Shown piece after piece: positions 7,799 to 14,895 of a DNA stretch of 64,000 nt. The DNA is from Dyella lutea (GTDB taxonomy: Bacteria > Pseudomonadota > Gammaproteobacteria > Xanthomonadales > Rhodanobacteraceae): positions 1,344,001-1,408,000 of the forward strand of contig NZ_JAMZEK010000001.1 of assembly GCF_024158035.1 (NCBI RefSeq), given 5' to 3'. The position numbers and the translations under genes were made by a program. Each line of letters opens with the position of its first letter. Within the stretch, counting starts at the first letter, position 1. The notes below the pieces were generated by a model. That model was not told the DNA's origin. It saw only the letters and a program-made list of their open reading frames with translations, and did not search any database.

Positions 7799-9799
7799 AT
7801 GCCGCCCCCGTCCCCGGATCGCGACGTCCCTCGCGCCATCGTCCTGTTGCAGTCGCCACGCGAAGCGGCCGAACAGGCGCGCGTGTATCGGCGGCGCACC
7901 CGGCAGAAACCGCGCGACCGCTGGCTGCGCATCGTTGCGCTGGTGGGCAGTCTGTGCGTGCACTTCGGCTTCCTGCTCGGCGTGATACTCGGGCCGGTCT
8001 ACGTGCCCGACATACCCCCCGAGCAGCCCGGCGATGCGCTGCAGGTGCGGCTCATCGAGAAGAAGAAGGACGAGCCCCCGCCGCCTCCGCCGCCGCTCGG
8101 CGCGCTGCCGAAGAAGGTCGGGCCGGTGCACCGCGGCACCGCCCGTCGCGGCGCGGTGCGCGTCGCCCGTACCGCATCGCCCGCCTTGCCGGCGGTACCC
8201 GCGCCGAGCCCGCTGCCCGTGCCGTCGATCGAACCACCGGTGATCGACGCCGTAAAGCACACCGTGGTCCCCCGGCCGGACAAGGCCGTCGCCGCCAAGG
8301 CGCCGCCGGTTGCCGTGCCGAGGCCGGCGCCGACGCCGGACCTGCAGCCCGTGCCGCTGGCCGGTGAGCCGCCCACGGTCACCCTCGACACGCCGCCGAT
8401 GGCCAAGCCGGTGCCGCCGAAGTTCCAGCCCGAGCCGCCGCGCAAGCCGCAGTTGGAGGGCAATCGGCCGATCCCGCCGCCCGCTTCCCTGGCGATGCCG
8501 GAGTTGCCACCGCAGTCGCCGCCGAAGCTGGCGCCGCCCATGCTGGCGCTGGATACCCGCGTGCCGGTGAGCCCCGCGCCGGCCAGCCTCGTCGTGGCAC
8601 GCCCCGAGGTGACCGCCGCGCCGCCGGTACCGGATCTGGCGCCGGTGCCGCTGCCGGCCCAAGCGGCACCGACGGTGAACCTCGCGCCGCAGTTGACTCC
8701 GCCAAGTCCGGTGGTGACCGTGCAGCGTCCGTCGATCCGGGCCCCCGCGGTCGCCGTCGCCCCGGCCGAGCAGCCCGAGCTGGCCGCGGTGCCGGTGGCA
8801 CCGCGGGCGCCGACCCTGAGCGACCAGCCGACGCCACTGGCGTTCACCGCGCCGCAGGTGGCGCCGCCGGCGGCGAAAGTCGCGGTGACCGTGGCCCGAC
8901 CGGAGCTGTCGCCGGAGCCCGCCGAGGCGACGCCGAAGCCCGCCAGCGTTCCTGCCGCACCGGCGGTAGCTGCGAAGGCGGCAGTTGCGAGCGCACCCGC
9001 CGCCGAGGCGTCGTCACCCGCCAGTGCTGCGCACGCGGGCCAGACCGACGTGAGTTCCGCACCCGATGCCACGCCGCAGGGCAGCGATACCGCCACGCCC
9101 GGGTCGCCGCAGGGCGTGAAGCAGCCGTCGTCGCTGCTGATCGGCAAGGATGGCAGCATCATGCTGCCGACGCCCGGGCGGGGTGCGGGCAAGGCCCCCG
9201 GCGCGGTGGCGCAGGGCACTTCGGCGCAGGGGGCCGACCAGGGCATCGAGGGCAATCCGGCGCTGGGCCAGTACATCCAGCTGAGGCCGCATGGCGACAC
9301 GCAGATCATGCGGCACCGCGCACCCGACATCGGCTATCGGCCGACCCGCTTCGACCAGGACTGGGCGCCGGAAGGCGAGAGTTCGATCGACAGCGCCTTG
9401 CGCCACGCGGTGGAGAAGACCACGGTCAAGCACACCTTCCATTTGCCGAGGGGCGTGCGCATCCAGTGCGTGGCCATGCCCTTGCTGCCGGTGGCGCTGC
9501 TGGGTTGTCGCAACCCCGATCCGCCCGCGAAGCCGCTAGAGCAGGCGATCTACAACCGGCTCAACCTGCCCGCCACCCCGCTCGCGCCACCCCCGCCTGC
9601 GCCTGCCACCGCGCCCGCGCCGGTGACACCGATCCGGCTGGACAACACGGTGCAGTGCGCCAGCGCCCGGGTCGCCGGAGCGCCGTTGCCGCCGGGCTGC
9701 GAGGATCCACTGGCTGCACCCCGAGCCGTGCCATCGCCTGCGCCAGCCAGTTCCTCCAACTGGGTGCCGGCCAGCGACCAGTTCCAGCCCGTGCACTGA
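7799..9799 (+). CDS. Long proline-rich TonB-like membrane protein, unknown function (paralogue 2)
   Basis: 666-residue relative of the preceding gene, starting 32 bases after it. A basic N-terminus (RRRTRQKPRDRW) is followed by a membrane helix (IVALVGSLCVHFGFLLGVIL), a KKKDEPPPPPPPLG stretch, about 350 residues rich in Pro, Ala and Val, and a C-terminal domain matching paralogue 1: QYIQLRPHGDTQIMRH, YRPTRFDQ, LPRGVRIQC. One copy of the C-x-x-x-x-x-x-G-x-x-LP-x-x-C motif ends the domain. The extended Pro region could span the periplasm. Co-transcription with paralogue 1 is likely. No named family is recognised; TonB-like or envelope-spanning is inference from layout. Confidence 0.8.
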   Translation: MPPPSPDRDVPRAIVLLQSPREAAEQARVYRRRTRQKPRDRWLRIVALVGSLCVHFGFLLGVILGPVYVPDIPPEQPGDALQVRLIEKKKDEPPPPPPPLGALPKKVGPVHRGTARRGAVRVARTASPALPAVPAPSPLPVPSIEPPVIDAVKHTVVPRPDKAVAAKAPPVAVPRPAPTPDLQPVPLAGEPPTVTLDTPPMAKPVPPKFQPEPPRKPQLEGNRPIPPPASLAMPELPPQSPPKLAPPMLALDTRVPVSPAPASLVVARPEVTAAPPVPDLAPVPLPAQAAPTVNLAPQLTPPSPVVTVQRPSIRAPAVAVAPAEQPELAAVPVAPRAPTLSDQPTPLAFTAPQVAPPAAKVAVTVARPELSPEPAEATPKPASVPAAPAVAAKAAVASAPAAEASSPASAAHAGQTDVSSAPDATPQGSDTATPGSPQGVKQPSSLLIGKDGSIMLPTPGRGAGKAPGAVAQGTSAQGADQGIEGNPALGQYIQLRPHGDTQIMRHRAPDIGYRPTRFDQDWAPEGESSIDSALRHAVEKTTVKHTFHLPRGVRIQCVAMPLLPVALLGCRNPDPPAKPLEQAIYNRLNLPATPLAPPPPAPATAPAPVTPIRLDNTVQCASARVAGAPLPPGCEDPLAAPRAVPSPAPASSSNWVPASDQFQPVH

Positions 9800-9821
9800 C
9801 GCCTCAGCGCGTGCTCAGTGC
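9793..9821. terminator. Weak hairpin between convergent genes
   Basis: Inverted arms GCACTGA and TCAGTGC with 15 bases between them overlap the end of paralogue 2 and the end of the opposing ChaC gene, which are only 4 bases apart. There is no T tract. Confidence 0.25.
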
Positions 9822-10370
9822 AAGCATGGCGCTCTCCAGCGCGAACACGTGGGGATCGTCGGCGCCGAGCGCGCGCAGCGACGCGGCCAGCCCGAGCAGG
9901 TAGTCGCGGTTGGGGCCACTGGGGCCTTCGGCGTTGGCGATCTGCCGGGCAATCACCGGCTCGGGTGCCGGTCCCAGCCATGCGCCATTGCCGGGAGGAG
10001 CGATGTAGGTAACGGCCCTGACACGGCTGCCGCCGCCCATTTCGAGCTCGACGGTCTCGCGCAGATAGCCGTTCTTCTCCCGCACGTCGAGGGCCGCAAG
10101 CGTGGCCGGGCGGATGCGGAAAGCCAGGCCCAGGCAGCGCGCGCCGGCCTCGCGGACAAGGGTGACCACCCGGCCCGGCGCCTCGGGCGTTCCGCGGTGG
10201 TCGTGCGAACCCTGCCAGAAGCGGCGCGCCCAGCCATGCAGTGCTGCCGGTCGCCGCTCCAGGCAGTCGAAGCCGGTCTTGTAGAGGATCGAGCCATAGC
10301 CGAACAGCCAGACGCTGTCGCGGTCGAGCAGGTCGGCCCGGTGTCGGTTGGCCAGGGTGGTGTCCAGCAT
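9804..10370 (-). CDS. ChaC-like gamma-glutamylcyclotransferase
   Basis: 188-residue cytoplasmic protein of the ChaC family, which cleaves glutathione to 5-oxoproline and Cys-Gly. It shows the substrate-binding YGS signature (VWLFGYGSILYK), HGWARRFWQGSHDHRGTPE, and the DVREKNGY segment that carries the catalytic Glu. Length is normal. The ATG at 10370 is clear. It is the last gene of a leftward group with a MarR/OhrR regulator and a flavin ene-reductase, so thiol or electrophile stress is a plausible common theme. Glutathione specificity is inferred from the ChaC-type motifs. Confidence 0.9.
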   Translation of the reverse strand: MLDTTLANRHRADLLDRDSVWLFGYGSILYKTGFDCLERRPAALHGWARRFWQGSHDHRGTPEAPGRVVTLVREAGARCLGLAFRIRPATLAALDVREKNGYLRETVELEMGGGSRVRAVTYIAPPGNGAWLGPAPEPVIARQIANAEGPSGPNRDYLLGLAASLRALGADDPHVFALESAMLALSTR

Positions 10371-10389
10371 GGGCGGCGGGTGCGGAGGA

Positions 10390-10839
10390 TCAGTCGGCGG
10401 CGCGCGGGTGCACGGCCTCCACCAGCGCCAGCAACTGGTCGCGAAGCTGATCCATGCGGGCTGGCGGCAACTCGACCTGGCACTGCATGTACGAAGGCAG
10501 GCCGGCCGCCCGCTGTTTCAGCGCGCGGCCGCGCGGCGACAGTGTGATGCGCACGCGGCGCTCGTCCTCGGGGTCGCGCCGGCGGGCAAGCAGGCCGTTC
10601 GCCTCCATCCGCTTGAGCAGCGGGGTGAGCGTGCCCGAATCCAGCAGCAGCGCCTCGCCGATCTCGCCGACGGTGCGCGTGCGGTGTTCCCACAGCACCA
10701 GCATCACCAGGTACTGCGGATAGGTCAGTCCCAGTTCGTCGAGCATGGGACGGGCCAACCGGGTCATCCGGTTGCTCGCTGCGTAGAGTGCGAAGCACAG
10801 CTGCTGCTTGAGGCACAGCGAGGGCTGAGGATACGGCAT
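10390..10839 (-). CDS. MarR/OhrR-family peroxide-sensing regulator
   Basis: Winged-helix dimeric repressor of about 149 residues. The N-terminal QLCFALYAASNRMTR contains the Cys at the OhrR redox position, followed by LTYPQYLVMLVLWE, the recognition region LLLDSGTLTPLLKRMEANGL and the wing DPEDERRVRITL. These strongly resemble OhrR of xanthomonads. Start is uncertain: ATG at 10839 (MPYPQP) is chosen, with ATG 10863 and TTG 10899 possible; none has a good SD. It follows the ene-reductase on the same strand, and a near-match to an OhrR box lies before that gene. No ohr gene is visible, so the target may be the reductase. Confidence 0.85.
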   Translation of the reverse strand: MPYPQPSLCLKQQLCFALYAASNRMTRLARPMLDELGLTYPQYLVMLVLWEHRTRTVGEIGEALLLDSGTLTPLLKRMEANGLLARRRDPEDERRVRITLSPRGRALKQRAAGLPSYMQCQVELPPARMDQLRDQLLALVEAVHPRAAD

Positions 10840-10929
10840 GGGCGGGGCGGGACGGCGTGGCATGGGCGGCAGGGTGGCCCAGACCGGCGGCGCGGACAAG
10901 TCGTGGCGACCGGTCCGCGCCGCTGGCGG

Positions 10930-12024
10930 TCAGGTCAGTGCCGGATAGTCGGTGTAGCCCTTCGAGCCGCCGCCGTAGAGCGTGTCGCCGTCCAGCGGGT
11001 TCAGCGGCGCGCCCTCGCGCAACCGGCGCGGCAGGTCCGGATTGGCGATGAAGGCGCGGCCGAACGCCACCAGGTCGGCCTTGCCGCTGGCCACCGCGTC
11101 GATCGCCATGGCGCGGTCGTAGCCGTTGTTGACGATCCACGCGCCCGCGAACGGCTTGCGCATCGCGGCGTAGTCGAACGGCTGCGGTGCGCGGTTGCCG
11201 CCGGTCTCGCCCTCAATGACGTGGATGAAGGCCAGGTCCAGCGTGGCCAGCCGCTCCACCGCGCGGTTGAACAGCGCCTGCGGGTCGCTGTCGGCGATGT
11301 CGCCGAACGGGGTCAGCGGCGACAGGCGCACGCCGGTACGGCCGGCGCCGATCTCCTTCGCCACTGCTTCGCACACCTCGAACAGCAGGCGCGTGCGGTT
11401 CTCGATGCTGCCGCCGTAGGCGTCGGTGCGCCGGTTGGTCTTGTCGCGCAGGAACTGGTCGATCAGGTAGCCGTTGGCGCCATGCACCTCGACGCCGTCG
11501 AAGCCTGCCTCGATCGCGCGGCGCGCGGCGACGCGGTAGCTGTCGACCAGCGCGGGGATCTCCGCCAGCTCCATCGCGCGCGGTTCGGAGACGTCGCTGA
11601 AGCCCTCGGCGGTGAACACCTTGGCGTCGGCGCGGATCGCCGACGGCGCCACCGGCGCGTGGTCGCCGGGCTGCAACGACGTGTGCGAAATGCGCCCCAC
11701 GTGCCACAGCTGCAGCACGATGCGGCCGCCGGCCGCGTGCACCGCATCGGTCACTTCCTTCCAGCTGGCCACCTGGGCGTCCGAATGGATTCCGGGGGTG
11801 GCGATGTAGCCCTGGCCCTCGGGCACCACCTGGGTGGCCTCGGCGATGATCAGGCCGGCGCTGGCGCGCTGGCTGTAGTAGGTCGCCTGCAGCGCGCCCA
11901 CGGTGTTGCCATCGCCCGCGCGGTTGCGGGTGAGCGGGGCCATCACGATGCGGTTGGGCAGCTTCAGGTCGCCGACGGTGATCGGCTGGAACAACACGGA
12001 AACGTCGGCCGGACGGTCGGTCAT
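10930..12024 (-). CDS. Old yellow enzyme family alkene reductase (NemA-like)
   Basis: 364-residue FMN enzyme reducing activated C=C bonds or nitro compounds with NAD(P)H. Family motifs are NRIVMAPLTRNRA, EATQVVPEGQGY, the active-site strand QLWHVGRISH, EVHGANGYLIDQFLRD with NRRTDAYGGSIENR, and the FMN phosphate site ADLVAFGRAFIANPD. ATG at 12024 has a GAGGAG Shine-Dalgarno. The regulator and ChaC gene follow on the same strand, making a probable three-gene electrophile/thiol-stress operon. It resembles E. coli NemA, though there the regulator NemR is TetR-type. Confidence 0.92.
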   Translation of the reverse strand: MTDRPADVSVLFQPITVGDLKLPNRIVMAPLTRNRAGDGNTVGALQATYYSQRASAGLIIAEATQVVPEGQGYIATPGIHSDAQVASWKEVTDAVHAAGGRIVLQLWHVGRISHTSLQPGDHAPVAPSAIRADAKVFTAEGFSDVSEPRAMELAEIPALVDSYRVAARRAIEAGFDGVEVHGANGYLIDQFLRDKTNRRTDAYGGSIENRTRLLFEVCEAVAKEIGAGRTGVRLSPLTPFGDIADSDPQALFNRAVERLATLDLAFIHVIEGETGGNRAPQPFDYAAMRKPFAGAWIVNNGYDRAMAIDAVASGKADLVAFGRAFIANPDLPRRLREGAPLNPLDGDTLYGGGSKGYTDYPALT

Positions 12025-12101
12025 GGGGACTCCTCGGGATGGGGGGAAAGACGGGCTCGAATGCGCTGCACGGGAGCTGGGGAGCGCCATTCATATTTCA
12101 A

Positions 12102-12120
12102 GCAATTGGATTGTACGCAA
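12102..12120 (-). promoter_or_regulatory. Candidate OhrR/MarR operator before the ene-reductase
   Basis: On the minus strand, TACAATCCAATTGC (12102-12115) approximates the OhrR box TACAATT-AATTGTA. It partly overlaps a -35-like TTGCGT (12115-12120), and an AT-rich -10 region follows at about 12091-12100. An overlapping ATTG-TACG-CAAT palindrome covers 12111-12121. It lies about 78 bases before the ATG. Binding is inferred. Confidence 0.4.
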
Positions 12121-12148
12121 TGGAAACGTGGTCGGATCGTGAGTACGC

Positions 12149-13318
12149 TCAGTCGGCGAGCCGGGTGCGTCGCCACCACTGCGAAAAGCTGCCGCAGGTG
12201 CCTGCCACTGACGTGAACAGCCGCGGGACGGGGTGCCATTGGATCCTCGTCCCGGCCGCGCCGAGCGCCTGGCGCAGGTGCGGATCGTCGATGGCATGCA
12301 CGCCTCGTGCGTCGGCCAGCGCTGCGACCAGTGCCGGAGCACGAGCCAGCCAGAGCAGCGGCGCCAGCGCGCGCTGCCGTTCGGCGACGAACGACCAGCG
12401 CCGCGCCGACCACGGCCACCGCCGATGCCAGTCGGCGATCGCCACGGCCACGGGGAGGGTGTCGCCGGGCAGGTCCGCCGGCGCCGCACCCAGCGACCAT
12501 GGGTGCACCAGCCATACGTCGCGTCCGTGCGCCGCGGCGGGATCGGGCGCGACGTAGCCGTGTGCGGCGGGCGGGCCGTCGAGAAGCGGTGGTTCGCTCT
12601 CGCCCAGGGCATCGCCGCGGGCTCCCGCGGCCACGGCTACGGGATCGCGGGCGATCCGGTCGAGCGCCTCGTAGCTGCAGTCGATCGGAGTGCCGCTGCT
12701 GTGCCAGTTGCGCGGGGCGTATTTCGCCACGTTGGCCGCGTTGAACAGGTACGGCTTGTGGCTGCCGGTGCCGGCCACCCACTGCCAGCTCAGGTGATTG
12801 CTGGCCAGGTCGCCATCGAGCAGGTGCCCGTAGAGCCAGTCCGCGCCGGTGCGCCAGTGCACCTTGCGCAGGTGCACTACGTAGCTGGCCAGCCACATGC
12901 GGGCGTGGTTGTGCAGGTAGCCGGTGGCATACAGCGTGGCCACCGCGCGGTCGATCGCCGGCACGCCGGTGTGGCCCTGGCGGATGTCCGCGGGAAGGGC
13001 ATCCGCATAGCTGGAGTCCGGCAACGGGCCGGCGTGCAGCGAGTCGAGGATCGCCTCGCCGCGGCGTTCCCACACGTGATGGAAGTACTCGCGCCAGCCG
13101 AATTCGTAGACCAGCTTGTGCTGCGGATCCAGCAGATGGCGGGCGACGATCCCGGCATGGGCTTCCGGCAACGTGAGCACACCGTGGGTGAGGTAGGGCG
13201 AAAGCCGGGTGACCGCGCCGTCGAGGGCGTTGCGGCTGCGCGCGTAGTCGGCCGGACGCACCGCGGCGAGCCGGGCGAGGGCGGCTTCGCGGGTGGGCGG
13301 GAAGTCGTCCGAGGTCAT
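12149..13318 (-). CDS. Photolyase/cryptochrome FAD-binding-domain protein without the usual N-terminal antenna domain
   Basis: 389-residue protein. Residues 1 to about 230 match the FAD-binding domain of the photolyase/cryptochrome family: RLSPYLTHGVLTLPEA, FGWREYFHHVWERRG, HNHARMWLASYVVHLRKVHW, GDLASNHLSWQWVAGTGSHK and FNAANVAKYAP. The N-terminal Rossmann domain is missing. Instead about 155 C-terminal residues of alpha/beta character follow (DVWLVHPWSL, RRWSFVAERQRAL, a terminal QWWRR). Its ATG overlaps the stop of the upstream full-length photolyase (ATGA), so the two are translationally coupled. It could be a blue-light sensor, an accessory repair protein or a permuted photolyase. Function is not known from sequence. 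Confidence 0.85.
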   Translation of the reverse strand: MTSDDFPPTREAALARLAAVRPADYARSRNALDGAVTRLSPYLTHGVLTLPEAHAGIVARHLLDPQHKLVYEFGWREYFHHVWERRGEAILDSLHAGPLPDSSYADALPADIRQGHTGVPAIDRAVATLYATGYLHNHARMWLASYVVHLRKVHWRTGADWLYGHLLDGDLASNHLSWQWVAGTGSHKPYLFNAANVAKYAPRNWHSSGTPIDCSYEALDRIARDPVAVAAGARGDALGESEPPLLDGPPAAHGYVAPDPAAAHGRDVWLVHPWSLGAAPADLPGDTLPVAVAIADWHRRWPWSARRWSFVAERQRALAPLLWLARAPALVAALADARGVHAIDDPHLRQALGAAGTRIQWHPVPRLFTSVAGTCGSFSQWWRRTRLAD

Positions 13319-14844
13319 TCGAACAGGTCGGCCTGCGGCGACGGCGCCGTGGCGCGCCGCCGCCGCCGGGTGCTGGTGGGCAGGCCGCTGCGGCGCGAAC
13401 CGTGGCGGCCCTGGATCGCGTCGGCCTCGGCGCGGGCGCACGGGTCGCGTCGTACGGCGTAAAGCCGCTCGCGCGCGCGGGCCAGGGCGGCCTTCTCCTC
13501 GACCAGCGGGGCTGGATAGTCGCGGCCGATCACGCAACCGGCGGCGCGCTGCTGCGCCGGCTCCATCCGCCACGGCTCGGCCAGCAACGGCAGCGGCACG
13601 TGCGCCAGTTCCGGCACCCAGCGGCGGATGAAGTGACCGCCCGGATCGTGGTCGCGCGCCTGCTTGGCCGGGGAGTACATGCGCAACGTGTTGATGCCGG
13701 TGGTACCGCTCTGCATCTGCATCTGGCTCCAGTGGATACCGGCCTCGTAATCGAGGAACTGGCGCGCCAGGAACAGCCCCGGTTCGCGCCAGTGCAGCCA
13801 CAGGTGGTAGGCGGAGAAACTCGCCAGCATCGCCCGCATGCGGAAGTTGAGCCAGCCGGTGGCGCGCAGCGAGCGCATGCAGGCGTCGACCATCGGATAG
13901 CCGGTGGCGCCGGCGCACCACGCCTCGAAGCGCTCGTGGTCGAACTCGCCCTCGCGCAGGCCGTCGGTCGCCCGGGCCAGGTTGCGGAACTCCAGCGAGG
14001 GCTGGCTCTCCAGCTTCTGCATGAAGTGGCAGTGCCAGCGCAGCCGCCCGGCGAAACCGCGCAGGGCGCGGCGCACATCGGTGTCATCCCGGGTTGCCAT
14101 GGCCGCCACGGTGGCTTGGTGCACCTGGCGCATCGACAGCATGCCGAAGGCGAGGTAGGGGCTGAGCCGGCTGCCGCCGCGCTCGGCGCGCAGCGGACTG
14201 GAGATCGACGCCAAGTAGTCGTGGCCGCGGTGCGCGAGGAAGCTCGCGAGCGTCGCTTCGGCCGTGGCCTCGCCGGCCATCTGCAACTGCTTGCCGTGCG
14301 GTTCGAGACCCAGCCGGGCGAGGTCGGGAAGATCCTGCGGCTCGAGACACGCTTCGCCGCGGAAGCCCGTGGGCGTGGGCACCTGCGGGGCGTCCATTCG
14401 TGCCTGCCAGCACCGGGCCCAGCCATCGCGCGAGCGCAGGCTGCGCACCGCGCCGGTCTGGGTGAACTCCATCCAGGCCACGCTATGGCGACGGCACCAG
14501 GCGGCCACGGCCTGGTCGCGACGGTAGCTCCAGCCGGAGCCGGTTTCCTCGTGGCTGAGCAGCTCATCGAAGGGGAACCGCGTGCGCAGCCGCTCGAACA
14601 CGCTGCACGCCTCGCCCACCTCGACCAGCAGCGGTAGGCCGCGCGCAGCGAGCGCCCGTCGCAGTTGTGCCAGGCCCTCCAGTGCGAACGCGACGTGGGC
14701 GGACGAACCCTCCGGGCTGGCCAGCCAGTCCGGTTCGATCAGGTAGATCGCCGCGGCTGCGTCGGCCTGTGCGGCCTTGGCCAGCGGCGCGTGGTCGCGC
14801 AGGCGCAGGTCGCGCTTGAACCAGACAAGGGAGCGATGAGGCAT
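13315..14844 (-). CDS. phrB: Deoxyribodipyrimidine photolyase / cryptochrome family
   Basis: 509-residue flavoprotein with the full family layout: an N-terminal antenna-binding Rossmann domain (SLVWFKRDLRLRDHAPL), a linker, and a C-terminal FAD domain with SRLSPYLAFGMLSMRQVH, GRLRWHCHFMQKLES, GYPMVDACMRSLRATGWLNF, RMRAMLASF and LDYEAGIHWSQMQMQSGTTG. It probably repairs UV pyrimidine dimers using blue light. Start MPHRSL at 14844 fits family N-termini. The C-terminal 40 residues are Arg-rich and end ADLFE. It overlaps the FAD-domain gene by 4 bases and lies 51 bases after the molybdenum-hydroxylase gene. Symbol is by family; the lesion type is not proven. Confidence 0.88.
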   Translation of the reverse strand: MPHRSLVWFKRDLRLRDHAPLAKAAQADAAAAIYLIEPDWLASPEGSSAHVAFALEGLAQLRRALAARGLPLLVEVGEACSVFERLRTRFPFDELLSHEETGSGWSYRRDQAVAAWCRRHSVAWMEFTQTGAVRSLRSRDGWARCWQARMDAPQVPTPTGFRGEACLEPQDLPDLARLGLEPHGKQLQMAGEATAEATLASFLAHRGHDYLASISSPLRAERGGSRLSPYLAFGMLSMRQVHQATVAAMATRDDTDVRRALRGFAGRLRWHCHFMQKLESQPSLEFRNLARATDGLREGEFDHERFEAWCAGATGYPMVDACMRSLRATGWLNFRMRAMLASFSAYHLWLHWREPGLFLARQFLDYEAGIHWSQMQMQSGTTGINTLRMYSPAKQARDHDPGGHFIRRWVPELAHVPLPLLAEPWRMEPAQQRAAGCVIGRDYPAPLVEEKAALARARERLYAVRRDPCARAEADAIQGRHGSRRSGLPTSTRRRRRATAPSPQADLFE

Positions 14845-14895
14845 GTGCCTCAATACGCGCGTGACGGTCCTTCCGATGCCTGCGGCCACCTGCGC

